Shown piece after piece: positions 47,548 to 57,375 of a stretch of DNA of 64,000 nt (its first letter is position 1; every line of letters starts with the position of its first letter). The notes under the pieces were generated by a model that was not told the origin of the DNA, searched no databases, and worked only from the letters and a program-made list of their open reading frames with translations. This stretch comes from Halieaceae bacterium. Its GTDB lineage: Bacteria > Pseudomonadota > Gammaproteobacteria > Pseudomonadales > Halieaceae. The stretch covers positions 1 through 64,000 of the forward strand of contig CACNSR010000001.1 of the NCBI GenBank assembly GCA_902623175.1, read 5' to 3'. A program made the position numbers and the translations under genes.

Positions 47548-48975
47548 ATGCTGCCCGTGCTCGCCTTGGTGGGCCGTCCCAACGTCGGCAAATCCACGCT
47601 CTTTAACCAACTAACCCGCAGTCGGGACGCTTTGGTTGCCAATTTGTCGGGTCTGACCCGTGATCGACAGTACGGCCAAGGGCAACTGGACGACACCGCC
47701 TTTATGGTCATCGATACCGGTGGCATTTCGGGTGAGGAAGAGGGCATCGATGCGGCAATGGCGAGCCAGTCGATGGTGGCCATCTCTGAGGCCGACGTGG
47801 TTTTGCTGTTGGTGGATGGTCGCGCGGGTCTGCACCCTGGCGACGAGGCACTCGTGACGCACCTGCGCACCGAGGGCAAGGTCTTCCATTTGGTGGTGAA
47901 TAAGATCGATGGCGTGGATGAGGACATCGCTGCCAGTGATTTTTATCAGCTCGGGGTTGATCAGCTGCACAAGATTGCGGCCTCCCAAAATCGTGGCGTG
48001 CGCAAGCTTATTGCCACTGTCTTGACACCCTGGTTAGAACAAGCCGATGAGGAGTCGCTTCCAGCGGTCGAGGGTGCCATCCGGGTCGCGATTGTCGGCC
48101 GCCCTAACGTCGGGAAGTCAACGCTGGCGAATAGGCTGCTGGGTGAGGAACGGGTGGTGGTCTTCGACCAGCCCGGCACTACCCGGGACAGCGTCTATAT
48201 CGATTACGAGCGCCGGGATCGGCACTACACGCTGATTGACACCGCCGGAGTGCGCAAGCGCAAGAATGTCCGCGAGGCCGTGGAAAAGTTTTCTATCGTG
48301 AAAACCCTGAAGGCCATTGCGCATGCTCACGTAGTGATCCTCACCATGGATGCCCAAGAAGGCCTGGTGGAGCAGGATCTGCATTTGTTGGGCCTATGTA
48401 TCGACGCAGGTAGAGCGCTCGTCATTGCCCTAAACAAATGGGATGGCATTGAGTCCGATGAGCGGGATTGGATTCGCTCAGAGCTGCGCCGCCGACTGCA
48501 GTTCATTGACTACGCCGATATTCATTTCATCTCAGCCCTGCACGGATCTGGAGTCGGCAAACTTTATGGTTCGATCCATGCGGCCCACGACTCGGCGACC
48601 CGGTCCCTGAGCACGCCGCGTCTCAATCGAATTTTGGAAGACGCAGTGGCGAGCCATCCACCACCTATGGTGAACGGACGACGGGTCAAACTTCGCTATG
48701 CGCACGCCGGTGGCCAGAACCCCCCCGTCGTGGTGGTTCATGGCACCCAGACGGATGCGCTGCCGGCGAGTTACCAACGCTACCTGGAAAAGATCTTTCG
48801 CCGTGAGCTGGCACTGTATGGCACCCCCATTCGCATTGAATTGCGATCCGGAGACAACCCTTATGCAGGAAAGCGCAACAAGCTCAACCAGCGTCAGGTG
48901 CAACGGCGCCGACGCATGATGAGCCACATCAAAAAATCAGAGAAGAAAGCGCGTAATAAGAAACGCGACGGGTGA
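47548..48975 (+). CDS. der: GTPase Der (EngA)
   Basis: 475 aa with two tandem G domains: first P-loop GRPNVGKSTLFN, second GRPNVGKSTLAN, with matching NKID and NKWD specificity motifs, then the C-terminal KH-like domain. Needed for 50S subunit assembly. Four bases after the bamB stop; converges on purK with seven bases between. Confidence 0.97.
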   Translation: MLPVLALVGRPNVGKSTLFNQLTRSRDALVANLSGLTRDRQYGQGQLDDTAFMVIDTGGISGEEEGIDAAMASQSMVAISEADVVLLLVDGRAGLHPGDEALVTHLRTEGKVFHLVVNKIDGVDEDIAASDFYQLGVDQLHKIAASQNRGVRKLIATVLTPWLEQADEESLPAVEGAIRVAIVGRPNVGKSTLANRLLGEERVVVFDQPGTTRDSVYIDYERRDRHYTLIDTAGVRKRKNVREAVEKFSIVKTLKAIAHAHVVILTMDAQEGLVEQDLHLLGLCIDAGRALVIALNKWDGIESDERDWIRSELRRRLQFIDYADIHFISALHGSGVGKLYGSIHAAHDSATRSLSTPRLNRILEDAVASHPPPMVNGRRVKLRYAHAGGQNPPVVVVHGTQTDALPASYQRYLEKIFRRELALYGTPIRIELRSGDNPYAGKRNKLNQRQVQRRRRMMSHIKKSEKKARNKKRDG

Positions 48976-48982
48976 AGGCGCG

Positions 48983-50098
48983 TTACAGCGGCTCCCCTGC
49001 GGGATACAGAGCCCCTACCAACTCAGCGAGGCGTTGTTGCAAACGGGCGCGATCCTTAGCCTGCACATTAATGTGCCCCACTTTTCGCCGGCTGCGGACT
49101 GACTTCGTGTACCAATGCAGGTTCACATCCTCCGCCTGTAAAAGCGCCGCGTCGGGTTCTCGACCCAAGAGATTCACCATGCCCGAATAGAGCGCAGGTC
49201 GGGTGTTGCCCGGACGCGTGTTGGTAATGACGCGAATGTGGTTGCTGAACTGGGAGGTGACACCGGCGTCCTGAGACCAATGGCCACTGTTATGGACCCG
49301 GGGTGCCAGTTCGTTCACGCGCAACGCGCCACCCTCATCAAAGAGCTCGATAGACAGCACGCCCACGTATGACCACTGCTCGAGCAATGTGCGCGCAATG
49401 TGGTTGGCCTGCGCCTGAGTCTCTGCGCTGATGTTGGCCGCCGGGACCTCTGAGGTGAGCAGAATCCCTTCGCGGTGACGATTCTCGGCCAGTGGATACA
49501 GCACGGTATCTCCGCTCACAGAGCGCGCCGCAATCATCGACAGCTCGCGGTCAAAGTGAACAGCACCCTCAACCACCAACGGTGGCAGCGAATCTATCTG
49601 TGCCGCCAAGGTCTCTAGCGCCGCGTCATCGCGGAGCAACCACTGGTTCTGGCCGTCATAGCCCTGTTCACAGGATTTCACGAAAGTGGGGTAGCCAAGT
49701 GCTTCTACCGCAGCAATTAATGCCGGCCCATCCTCCACCAACTGGAATGGAGCGGTATCGATACCGAGGTTTTGCAGCGCAGTTTTTTCCCGGCCACGAT
49801 GTTGGCAGATGCGAATCGCCTCGGGGGAGGGCGCGACCAGACAGTGCTCGGCCAGTCCTTCTAGCAAGGCCACGTTCACATGTTCTTTCTCGACGGTAAC
49901 GACATCGGGGCGTCCCAGCGCCTCAAAGAGCGCCGCCGGTTCGGGAGCGTGATCACGGGTGACCACGGGGCCCAGCCCGGCAACGCAGTCCGTGCCCTCG
50001 CCAGGGTCGGCGATAAAGGTGAAGTGGTGGCCGATTTCCCAGCCCGCCAAGGCCAGCATCCTTGCCAATTGGCCGCATCCGGCGATGGCAATGCGCAT
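48983..50098 (-). CDS. purK: 5-(carboxyamino)imidazole ribonucleotide synthase PurK
   Basis: 371 aa ATP-grasp enzyme that carboxylates AIR to N5-CAIR. RIAIAGCGQLARMLALAG is the N-terminal dinucleotide-like loop; VNELAPRVHNSGHWSQD carries the metal ligands. ATG overlaps the purE stop by one base. Confidence 0.95.
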   Translation of the reverse strand: MRIAIAGCGQLARMLALAGWEIGHHFTFIADPGEGTDCVAGLGPVVTRDHAPEPAALFEALGRPDVVTVEKEHVNVALLEGLAEHCLVAPSPEAIRICQHRGREKTALQNLGIDTAPFQLVEDGPALIAAVEALGYPTFVKSCEQGYDGQNQWLLRDDAALETLAAQIDSLPPLVVEGAVHFDRELSMIAARSVSGDTVLYPLAENRHREGILLTSEVPAANISAETQAQANHIARTLLEQWSYVGVLSIELFDEGGALRVNELAPRVHNSGHWSQDAGVTSQFSNHIRVITNTRPGNTRPALYSGMVNLLGREPDAALLQAEDVNLHWYTKSVRSRRKVGHINVQAKDRARLQQRLAELVGALYPAGEPL

Positions 50099-50580
50099 CA
50101 GTCGACGGTGCGGGGGACGTTGTCGGTTTGCCGTGCTCTCCAGTTCTGCATCGCTTCTGACAGCTCGGGATCCGAGGTGGCCAGAATCTGCGCCGCCATC
50201 AGGCCTGCATTAAACGCGCCGGCCTCACCAATTGCCTGGCAAGCGACCGCTACGCCTTTTGGCATTTGCACGATCGAGAGCAGGCTGTCCATGCCTTTCA
50301 GCTGCTTGCTGGAGACAGGTACGGCGATCACTGGCAGGTGGGTCATCGACGCAGCCATACCGGCTAAATGTGCGGCACCACCGGCGCCCGCGATAATGAC
50401 CTTCAGGCCACGCGACGCCGCGCCATCGGCAAATTCCACCAGCCTCGCAGGTGTACGGTGCGCCGATACAACCCGTGTCTCAAAGGGCACACCCAGCTCG
50501 GTGAGCACGGTGGTGGCAGCTTGCATGGTTTCCCAGTCAGATTGGGACCCCATGATGATGCTGACCAGCGGTTCGCTCAT
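50098..50580 (-). CDS. purE: N5-carboxyaminoimidazole ribonucleotide mutase PurE
   Basis: 160 aa class I PurE, moving the carboxyl group of N5-CAIR to give [15 protein letters not shown] is the phosphate-site signature; VVSAHRTP holds the catalytic His; [12 protein letters not shown] follows. ATG 50580 has AGGAGAG six bases upstream; the longer track ORF runs through the aceA promoter and is rejected. Divergent from aceA. Confidence 0.96.
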   Translation of the reverse strand: MSEPLVSIIMGSQSDWETMQAATTVLTELGVPFETRVVSAHRTPARLVEFADGAASRGLKVIIAGAGGAAHLAGMAASMTHLPVIAVPVSSKQLKGMDSLLSIVQMPKGVAVACQAIGEAGAFNAGLMAAQILATSDPELSEAMQNWRARQTDNVPRTVD

Positions 50581-50736
50581 GCTTTTCTCTCCTGACCGGC
50601 GGGGCCGGTAGCGCAGTGGCGCGGGCAAGGGGCGGAGTCTAGGGGCAAACGCGGCGACTTTAAAGGGAAGCCTTTCAAGGTCGGATAATTCACAACAAAC
50701 CGGCTTATTTGGACTGTGAATGGTAAGTATGAGATC

Positions 50737-50772
50737 TATTTTGTTTGAAAATAATGAGCTGAGACATAGACT
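50737..50772 (+). promoter_or_regulatory. Putative aceA promoter with overlapping inverted repeat
   Basis: TTGAAA (50745) and TAGACT (50767) with a 16-base spacer form a candidate promoter. The -35 overlaps the hyphenated repeat TATTTT-GTTTG-AAAATA (50737-50753), a possible operator. The whole 245-base purE/aceA gap is A/T-rich. Confidence 0.4.
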
Positions 50773-50825
50773 GCCGGCGAGATTAAAATGCTGCCCGGGC
50801 AGTGCAAGTGAACAGGAGAGACACC

Positions 50826-52421
50826 ATGTCGACATACGCTGAGACCATCAAGAAGATGGAAGCCAGTTGCGGACAATCCAGCAACTGGTCCGATATCAGC
50901 CCGGAATACGCTGCCCGGATGCGCTTGCAGAATCGTTTTAAAACCGGACTCGATATTGCCCGATACACCGCGGCGATCATGCGAAAGGACATGGCGGATT
51001 ACGACAATGACCCTGCCCACTACACCCAGTCTCTGGGGTGCTGGCACGGTTTTATCGGGCAGCAGAAGCTGATCTCGATCAAAAAGCACTTCGGCAACAC
51101 CGAAAAGCGCTACCTTTACCTGTCAGGCTGGATGATCGCCGCACTGCGCTCTGAATTCGGCCCGCTGCCCGACCAGTCTATGCACGAGAAAACCTCGGTC
51201 TCAGCGCTGATCGAGGAACTCTATACTTTCCTACGACAGGCCGATGCCCGCGAGCTCGGCGGCTTGTTCCGCGCACTGGACAAAGCGTGTGAGAGTGGTA
51301 ACGACGTCGAGGTGCAGGGCATCATCAAGCAGATAGATGAGTTTCAGACCCACGTGGTGCCAATCATCGCTGATATCGATGCCGGATTCGGCAACGAGGA
51401 GGCCACCTACCTGTTGGCACGGCGCATGATCGAGGCGGGTGCCTGTGCTATCCAGATTGAAAATCAAGTGTCCGACGAAAAGCAGTGCGGACATCAGGAC
51501 GGCAAAGTGACTGTCCCCCACGCCGATTTCATCGCCAAGATTCGCGCGATTCGCTACGCCTTCCTGGAGCTGGGCGTGGAAGACGGCATTATTGTGGCGC
51601 GCACCGACTCACTCGGCGCGGGCCTGACCAAGCAAATTGCAGTGACGCGAGAGCCGGGCGATCTCGGCGATCTTTACAACGGGTTTCTGGATGGCAATTA
51701 CATCGACAGCGCCAACGACATCGCCAATGGCGATGTGGTGGTCAAGGCGAACGGTAAGTTATTGAAGCCGGCCCGTCTGGCATCGGGTTTGTTCCAGTTT
51801 CGTAAGGGCTCGGGCGAGGACCGCGTCGTGCTAGATTGCATCACCTCATTACAGAACGGTGCGGATCTACTTTGGATCGAGACCGAGAAGCCCCACGTCG
51901 GCCAGATTGCCTCAATGGTGAACCGTATTCGCGAAGTCGTGCCCGACGCCAAGCTGGTTTACAACAACAGCCCGTCGTTCAACTGGACCCTCAGCTTCCG
52001 CCAGCAGGTTTTCGACGCCTGGTCCGAGGCGGGTCAGGACGTCTCGGGGTATGACCGTGACGCACTGATGGATGCCAGCTACGACCAGACAGAGCTAGCA
52101 CTCGAGGCCGATGCCCGCATCCAATCCTTCCAGCGCGATGGGTCGCGGGAGGCGGGTATTTTCCATCACCTGATTACGCTGCCCACCTATCACACGGCTG
52201 CGCTGTCCACCGATAACCTCGCCAAGGAGTACTTCGGTGAGGCGGGGATGCTGGGTTACGTCGCTGGGGTACAGCGCAAGGAGATCCGTCAGGGTATCGC
52301 CTGTGTGAAACACCAAAATATGGCGGGCTCCGACATGGGCGATGACCACAAGGAATACTTCTCTGGCGATGCAGCGCTGAAAGCGGCCGGTGAAGACAAC
52401 ACCATGAATCAGTTTGGCTGA
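50826..52421 (+). CDS. aceA: Isocitrate lyase
   Basis: 531 aa, the long form typical of Pseudomonas-type isocitrate lyases. ATG 50826 has AGGAGAGAC upstream. [18 protein letters not shown] holds metal-binding residues; the catalytic Cys is in [24 protein letters not shown] is the other active-site block. Splits isocitrate to glyoxylate and succinate, letting the cell grow on acetate or on acetyl-CoA from the beta-oxidation enzymes at 10-14 kb. Malate synthase is not in the window. Confidence 0.96.
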   Translation: MSTYAETIKKMEASCGQSSNWSDISPEYAARMRLQNRFKTGLDIARYTAAIMRKDMADYDNDPAHYTQSLGCWHGFIGQQKLISIKKHFGNTEKRYLYLSGWMIAALRSEFGPLPDQSMHEKTSVSALIEELYTFLRQADARELGGLFRALDKACESGNDVEVQGIIKQIDEFQTHVVPIIADIDAGFGNEEATYLLARRMIEAGACAIQIENQVSDEKQCGHQDGKVTVPHADFIAKIRAIRYAFLELGVEDGIIVARTDSLGAGLTKQIAVTREPGDLGDLYNGFLDGNYIDSANDIANGDVVVKANGKLLKPARLASGLFQFRKGSGEDRVVLDCITSLQNGADLLWIETEKPHVGQIASMVNRIREVVPDAKLVYNNSPSFNWTLSFRQQVFDAWSEAGQDVSGYDRDALMDASYDQTELALEADARIQSFQRDGSREAGIFHHLITLPTYHTAALSTDNLAKEYFGEAGMLGYVAGVQRKEIRQGIACVKHQNMAGSDMGDDHKEYFSGDAALKAAGEDNTMNQFG

Positions 52422-52447
52422 ACCACACCTGGGGAAATGTTGAATCG

Positions 52448-52478
52448 GCGCGGGCACTTTGGTGCCCGCGCTTGCGTT
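52448..52478 (+). terminator. Strong intrinsic terminator of aceA
   Basis: GCGCGGGCAC-TTTG-GTGCCCGCGC is a perfect 10-bp stem with a four-base loop, followed by TTGCGTTT, 27 bases after the aceA stop. The T tract is broken but the stem is very stable. Confidence 0.8.
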
Positions 52479-52507
52479 TGGCGTCCGTCACGCGCACTCT
52501 TTCACGC

Positions 52508-53065
52508 ATGAAATGGCATGATATCGACCAACAGGCCTGTTCCGTAGCGCGCGCACTCTCTGTGCTGGGCGAGCGCTGGACGCTGCTGATCATCCGCGAC
52601 GCCTTTCGCGGCACCCGGCGATTCGATGATTTTCAGCGCAGTCTCGGCGTGACGCGGCACCGGCTTTCGGAAAGACTCGGCAAATTGGTCGACGAGGGTG
52701 TGCTGACCCGAGTGGCCTATATGGAGCGCCCCACGCGCTACGAGTACCGATTGACCCGCAAAGGTCTGGCCCTATACCCCGTGCTCATGACGCTGAGCCA
52801 GTGGGGTGATGACTGGATGGATGATGGTAACGGCCCGCCCCAACGATACCGCCACAGCTTGTGTGGCAATCACACCCGGGCGGTATTGGCCTGCGCTGAA
52901 TGCGGTGACCCGTTGCGCCCGGAGGAAGTCTCGGCACAGGCGGGTGAGGTAGTGAGCGCGTATGTGGCGCATTTGAATGCGCTGGGGCAGCCGCTGCCCT
53001 CTGAGGGTGAGCTGGCGCGCGAGGCGGAACGTTATTGGCGCGAGAACAGGAGCGAACGGGCATGA
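52508..53065 (+). CDS. HxlR-family transcriptional regulator
   Basis: 185 aa from ATG 52508. The N-terminal wHTH matches HxlR/MarR-like proteins: CSVARALSVLGERWTLLIIR and FDDFQRSLGVTRHRLSERL. A C-terminal part of ~80 residues, not present in short HxlR proteins, carries LACAECGDPLRPEE, which looks like half of a zinc ribbon; an upstream Cys (LCGNHT) might complete the site. Stop overlaps the aldolase ATG (ATGA), so the regulator probably controls its own operon. Signal unknown. Confidence 0.88.
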   Translation: MKWHDIDQQACSVARALSVLGERWTLLIIRDAFRGTRRFDDFQRSLGVTRHRLSERLGKLVDEGVLTRVAYMERPTRYEYRLTRKGLALYPVLMTLSQWGDDWMDDGNGPPQRYRHSLCGNHTRAVLACAECGDPLRPEEVSAQAGEVVSAYVAHLNALGQPLPSEGELAREAERYWRENRSERA

Positions 53066-53850
53066 ACGAGCAAGTGAACCGACTGGTGATGAACGCGGAT
53101 TTGGCGAGCATGCCCGAGGTGGGTTTGGATCCGGCTGCCGAGCAGTTGCAACGCAAGCAGCGCCTAGCCGCAGCACTGCGAATTTTCGGCAAGTTTGGTT
53201 TTGACGAGGGTGTCGCCGGTCACATTACGGTCCGTGACCCCATCGATACCAACACCTTCTGGGTCAATCCTATGGGTCGCTCGTTCAAGCTCGTACGGGT
53301 CTCAGACCTGATCAGGGTCAGTCATGAGGGCGACATCGTTGAGGGCGAGGGGCTGCTGAATGGCGCGGCGTTCACGATTCACAGCCAAATTCATCAAGCG
53401 AGGCCGGAAGTCACCGCGGCGGCCCACGCCCACTCGATTTACGGCAAGGCCTGGTCTTCACTGGGGCGGTTGCTCGACCCCATCACACAGGATGCTTGCA
53501 CGTTTTATGGCGACCTCGCTTTGTTGGACGACTACACCGGTGTGGTGGTGTCTATGAGTGAAGGGGAGCGCCTCGCTGAGGCACTCGGCAATAAAAAAGC
53601 CATTGTGCTGAAGAATCATGGCCACCTGACGGTGGGCGAATCAGTCGATGAGGCGCTGTGGTGGTATGTGACCTTTGAGCGCAGCTGTCAGGCGCAGCTG
53701 GTGGCCGAGGCGGCGGGCACCACCCAGCCAATTCCCCACGATATGGCGCTTCACACGGCGCGGCAGGTTGGTAGCACCCTGGCCGGTTGGTTTAGCGCTC
53801 AGCCCCTGTTCGATGTCATTCTGAGCGAGCAGCCCGATCTCCTAGATTAG
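53062..53850 (+). CDS. Class II aldolase/adducin family protein
   Basis: 262 aa from ATG 53062, coupled to the HxlR gene. Zinc-site histidines: AAHAHSIYGKAW and LKNHGHLTVGESVDEA. The early GFDEGVAGHITVRDP and VNPMGRSF match the adducin-like subgroup of aldolases, whose members include fuculose-phosphate aldolase-like enzymes and many uncharacterised proteins. Substrate unknown. Its last four bases overlap the end of the membrane-protein gene on the other strand. Confidence 0.88.
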   Translation: MNEQVNRLVMNADLASMPEVGLDPAAEQLQRKQRLAAALRIFGKFGFDEGVAGHITVRDPIDTNTFWVNPMGRSFKLVRVSDLIRVSHEGDIVEGEGLLNGAAFTIHSQIHQARPEVTAAAHAHSIYGKAWSSLGRLLDPITQDACTFYGDLALLDDYTGVVVSMSEGERLAEALGNKKAIVLKNHGHLTVGESVDEALWWYVTFERSCQAQLVAEAAGTTQPIPHDMALHTARQVGSTLAGWFSAQPLFDVILSEQPDLLD

Positions 53851-54476
53851 TCGGCGGCGATGCCTTGCTCGTCGGGGATCAAGGGACCGCTGTTGGCGAG
53901 CTGATCCCGGTTGAAAGCCCGCCAGAGCGCGATTAAGACCATGATTTCGACGACCGCCAACACCCAGTGTAGTGATACCACCTGCTCGACGCGGTCGTCG
54001 ATCGTGGCAAAGTGCTCCAGGCCCGCGTAAACCGCCCACGCGCCCCCCATGCCGAGCAGGTAGCCTGTCTGTTTGGCCACATCGAGTTTGCGCAGCTGCT
54101 CCACCGAGACCATCAGCAGTGTCTCGCAGCGCACCAGATAATTGCCCAACGAGAAGGTTATCTGATAACCAATGTAGATAAACAACGCGAGGGCCAGCTC
54201 CAGGGGGAACCGGAGTACCGCTATCACGCCACTCAGCGTGACCAACTCTACGCCAAGCGACAGTCGAAAAAACCAGCCCGGCGCCAGAATGCGTCGGTAC
54301 TGGGTGGCAACGATCAGAGTGCCCAAGGCGAGTCCGATGCCGCCTGCCGAGAACACCGCAGGTGACAGCGGCGTGTAAAGCACAAACACGGCGCCGAGGG
54401 AGAGTCCGAGAAAAAGTGAGTTGAGAAACTTATAGCGGATAAAGGCGGCGGGACGTATCGCCGGGTGCGCGCCCAT
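53847..54476 (-). CDS. Uncharacterised six-helix membrane protein of the cobalamin operon
   Basis: 209 aa, about six hydrophobic spans, resembling half of an MFS-like carrier. N-terminus RYKFLNSLFLGLSLGAVF, then YTPLSPAVFSAGGIGLALG, a basic loop ATQYRRILAP, FSLGNYLVRCETLLM with the only Cys, and a C-terminal pair of spans. It starts two bases after the cobO stop, so it is the third gene of the riboswitch-controlled btuB-cobO unit. Size and helix count would suit a small inner-membrane cobalamin carrier such as BtuM, but I cannot recognise BtuM sequence; conserved hypothetical families of similar look occur elsewhere. A role in B12 or corrinoid uptake is inferred from context only. Confidence 0.72.
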   Translation of the reverse strand: MGAHPAIRPAAFIRYKFLNSLFLGLSLGAVFVLYTPLSPAVFSAGGIGLALGTLIVATQYRRILAPGWFFRLSLGVELVTLSGVIAVLRFPLELALALFIYIGYQITFSLGNYLVRCETLLMVSVEQLRKLDVAKQTGYLLGMGGAWAVYAGLEHFATIDDRVEQVVSLHWVLAVVEIMVLIALWRAFNRDQLANSGPLIPDEQGIAAD

Positions 54477-54478
54477 TG

Positions 54479-55078
54479 TCAGTAGTCCACGCCCCGTCGC
54501 GCGGAGATCCCGGCGCGGTAAGCGTGTTTGACCTCCTTGACCTCAGATACGGTGTCTATGGCCTCGCGCAAGGCCTGACCCCCGCCGCGACCAGTGACCA
54601 CCACGCTTTGTGACTCGGGTCGCCCCGTGAGCGCACTGATTACCTCACTCTCTGGAAGATAGTCAAAGGCCAGCATGTAGGTGAGCTCGTCGAGCACAAC
54701 CAGGTCGTAGCTGGCGTCGGCTAACATTTTCCGGGCATGTTCCCAGGTGCGCTTGGCCGCGGCGATGTCGCTCTCCCGGTCCTGTGTGTCCCAGGTAAAC
54801 CCGGTGCCCATTTGGTGAAGTTCCACACCGGGCAAATGGTCTCTGACAAAATTCTCTTCACCCGAGGCCTGTGCGCCTTTGATAAACTGCACCACGCCCA
54901 CTTTTTGGCCGTAGCCCAGCGCTCGCATCACCATGCCAAAGGCGGAACTGGTCTTACCTTTGCCATCGCCGGTCAATAACACCGACACGCCGCGCTCGAT
55001 GTTCGCCTTGGCGATGCCCTCGTCCACAGCGGCTTTCTGTTTGGCCATCGCCTTGTTGTGTTTGGTATTGCGATCCAC
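54479..55078 (-). CDS. cobO: Cob(I)yrinic acid a,c-diamide adenosyltransferase
   Basis: 199 aa CobA/CobO/BtuR-type enzyme that adenosylates corrinoids. P-loop LLTGDGKGKTSSAFG, then AFGMVMRALGYGQKVGVVQF, VVLDELTYMLAFDYL and VVTGRGGGQALREAIDT. In salvage it turns imported cob(I)alamin into the coenzyme form. Nine bases after btuB, same transcript. Confidence 0.94.
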   Translation of the reverse strand: MDRNTKHNKAMAKQKAAVDEGIAKANIERGVSVLLTGDGKGKTSSAFGMVMRALGYGQKVGVVQFIKGAQASGEENFVRDHLPGVELHQMGTGFTWDTQDRESDIAAAKRTWEHARKMLADASYDLVVLDELTYMLAFDYLPESEVISALTGRPESQSVVVTGRGGGQALREAIDTVSEVKEVKHAYRAGISARRGVDY

Positions 55079-55087
55079 AGCAAGCTC

Positions 55088-57106
55088 CTACAGCTCAAGG
55101 CGCACGCCCGCATAAGCGGTCATGCCGGGCACATAATAGCCCGGGAGCTGCTGGTCATCGTGATCTGTGACGTTGAGAACTCTGGCTTCCAGCGCCCAAC
55201 GCTCCGAAAAATCCCATTGAGCGCTCAGGTCGAGAGTAAAAGTGTCGTCAATTGAAGTCATGAAGGGGTCGGTAGCGTCTCCGGTGTAGCGGCCGGTGAC
55301 TCTGGCGCGCAAATTATTGCGAGTCCATACGATACTTACCTGGCCAGTTTGATCAGGTCTATAGGCACGATCGTCACCGTTTTGCTGTGTGGCGTCGAGC
55401 GAGGTGAAGTTGCCCTCAATGCGCCATCGCTCGGACAGCCGCAAGCTGGCGATGATTTCCAGGCCTTCAGACGAACTGGTTCCATTGGTTTGCAGGTAGC
55501 CACTGTAACCCGCAAGGTCAAAGATGATCTCGTTGTCAATTTCCTGATCAAACCAGATTAGCTCGAGATCAAGGTTTCCCAGCGCCCCCAAGACGGCGAT
55601 TTCCCAGCCCTCGGATTGTTCCTCTAGAAGCGGCGTGCTGCTCGCGGGAGGGTAAGCAAAGGGCCCGCTGTTATAGGCGATCTCGTAAAGACTCGGCGCG
55701 CGAAAACCGGTGCCGATCGCAGCTCGGAGCGCCCAGCCCTCGGCCGTGCCGTCCAGATCATAGCGCCCACTGACCCGCCAACTGTCGAACTCGCCGAAGT
55801 CGTCGTTGTCGTCATGACGCCAGCCAACGGTCATCACGCCGCGTCCAAATCGCTGTTGGGCTTCCAGATAAATGCCCGTATTGTCTCTGGACCAATCGGT
55901 GCTGGCATCCGAGAGCGCCTGCTCCTCATGATCCACACCGTAAGTGAGGCGCGTGTTGTCTGTGAGCCGCCATGAGCCGGTCAGGGAAGTGGTGTCCGTT
56001 TCGCCTTCAGTCTCGTAAGACAAAATGCCGGCAGAGAAAAAGGCGCGCTCTGTATCGCTCGAGGCATAGCTGAGCTCGACGGTGTGTTTGTCAGAAGCGT
56101 AGCGCAGCGCGCCGCGCCAGGCTTGTTGCTCGTACTCATCGTCACAGTCGTGAATCAACGCAAACGTGGCGGTATCGTAGCAGCCGTCATATTCGTTATC
56201 GCCAGAGATATCCGCTGCTGCAACCTGCAATGAGATGGCGTCGCTGATCGCCCAGGATATCGCTCCGTGAGCGGTCGTATTCTCGTAGCCATCCCGGTCT
56301 GGGTCTACGCTGTCAATCTCCCTGGCGTTGAAGCCTTCGGTTTCCAGCTGCGAGAGCGACACTGACGCTGTCATTTGGTCAGTACTCAAAACGCCGTTGA
56401 TGGCGCCCTGATAAAAATCGTCGCTGCCGGCCTCTAAATGGCCTTCCACACCCGACTCGGCATTGGCGTCGACCGTTGACATGAGGATCACGCCGCCGGC
56501 ATCGGCTCCCCAAAGCAATCCCTGAGGACCGCGCAGGATTTCCACTCGGGTTAAGCCACTGCTGACCAGGTGTTCGATTCGGGGACTGACTTGAGGGGAA
56601 GAGGGGTCGGCGATATTGATACCGTCCAGCACAATCCGGGTGCGGTAGCCCTCCTCACCTCGGATCCGAACCGCTGCGGCTTTGCCGTAACCGCCATCCA
56701 TGGTCACGGTGACGCCCGGTTGGGTGTCGAGCAGTGAAGCAAGGTCGGGATAAGCCAGAGATCGCATCATGTCCTCATCGATCACGCTGACCGAGACCCC
56801 GATCTGATCAATTAGGTCGGGTGTTCGCGACGAGACCACGACTTCCTCTACTTCGTTGACATCGGTCGACGTTCGGGCAGAGGAGTCCTGTGCCATGGTG
56901 AAGCACGATGCAGTCAGTGCCCAAACAAACAGTGCGGTGGACCGAAAAACAGTGCCAAAAGACCATATGGCATGCGGTGCGACGGCATCGACAATAGCCG
57001 AATACGGCTGCGGATCCTGATTGGCAAACCGAGACGCAGACTGCACCTGTGCCTGATCAACTGGTGAGGCGATCGCTTGATGGCCATGAGAATGTGAAAC
57101 TGTCAT
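55088..57106 (-). CDS. btuB: TonB-dependent vitamin B12 receptor BtuB
   Basis: 672 aa from ATG 57106, which has AGGGG just upstream; the track start adds 29 residues that belong to the riboswitch leader. The N-terminus is odd: a His-rich lead (SHSHGHQ) of ~50 residues before a hydrophobic signal (TALFVWALTASCFTMAQ). Then the TonB box region EVEEVVVSSRTP, the plug domain (VRIRGEEGYRTRIVLDGI, VEILRGPQGLLWGADAGGV) and a 22-strand barrel ending in aromatic YAGVRLEL. The upstream cobalamin riboswitch fixes the substrate as a corrinoid. Confidence 0.93.
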   Translation of the reverse strand: MTVSHSHGHQAIASPVDQAQVQSASRFANQDPQPYSAIVDAVAPHAIWSFGTVFRSTALFVWALTASCFTMAQDSSARTSTDVNEVEEVVVSSRTPDLIDQIGVSVSVIDEDMMRSLAYPDLASLLDTQPGVTVTMDGGYGKAAAVRIRGEEGYRTRIVLDGINIADPSSPQVSPRIEHLVSSGLTRVEILRGPQGLLWGADAGGVILMSTVDANAESGVEGHLEAGSDDFYQGAINGVLSTDQMTASVSLSQLETEGFNAREIDSVDPDRDGYENTTAHGAISWAISDAISLQVAAADISGDNEYDGCYDTATFALIHDCDDEYEQQAWRGALRYASDKHTVELSYASSDTERAFFSAGILSYETEGETDTTSLTGSWRLTDNTRLTYGVDHEEQALSDASTDWSRDNTGIYLEAQQRFGRGVMTVGWRHDDNDDFGEFDSWRVSGRYDLDGTAEGWALRAAIGTGFRAPSLYEIAYNSGPFAYPPASSTPLLEEQSEGWEIAVLGALGNLDLELIWFDQEIDNEIIFDLAGYSGYLQTNGTSSSEGLEIIASLRLSERWRIEGNFTSLDATQQNGDDRAYRPDQTGQVSIVWTRNNLRARVTGRYTGDATDPFMTSIDDTFTLDLSAQWDFSERWALEARVLNVTDHDDQQLPGYYVPGMTAYAGVRLEL

Positions 57107-57246
57107 CTCTTCCCCTATTGGTGTTGTAGCCGTCAGTGCGGCGTTCGGGGCGAGGGGCAAGGGATGCATGACACGCGTGGAAGTTGACGCCACAGGTATT
57201 CAGCGCATCCTGTGGGAGCCCTCCGCTCCACATGATGTGTGTGTTG

Positions 57247-57368
57247 ATCAGGCAGGTATCGGGCTCTCACCTCAGTGATGACCGTTGCGGGGGCAGCGCC
57301 GGACTTGCCAAAGCTCACCGGACTTCCCTTTTAACCTGCCCAGATCGTAAGACCGGCAGGCACCTGAT
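57247..57368 (-). promoter_or_regulatory. Cobalamin riboswitch upstream of btuB
   Basis: Read on the minus strand: P1 arm ATCAGG, GTGCCTGCCGG, then AAAAGGGAAGTCCGGTGAG, AAGTCCGGCGCTGCC, CCCGCAACGGTC (the CCCCCGCAAC core), GAGCCCGATACCTGCC and closing arm CCTGAT. These are the conserved blocks of the class with the B12 box. Downstream, a CCCCT at 57157-57153 can pair with the btuB Shine-Dalgarno AGGGG, so control is probably at translation initiation. It should switch off btuB-cobO and the membrane gene when cobalamin is plentiful. Confidence 0.95.
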
Positions 57369-57375
57369 CCGCGGC

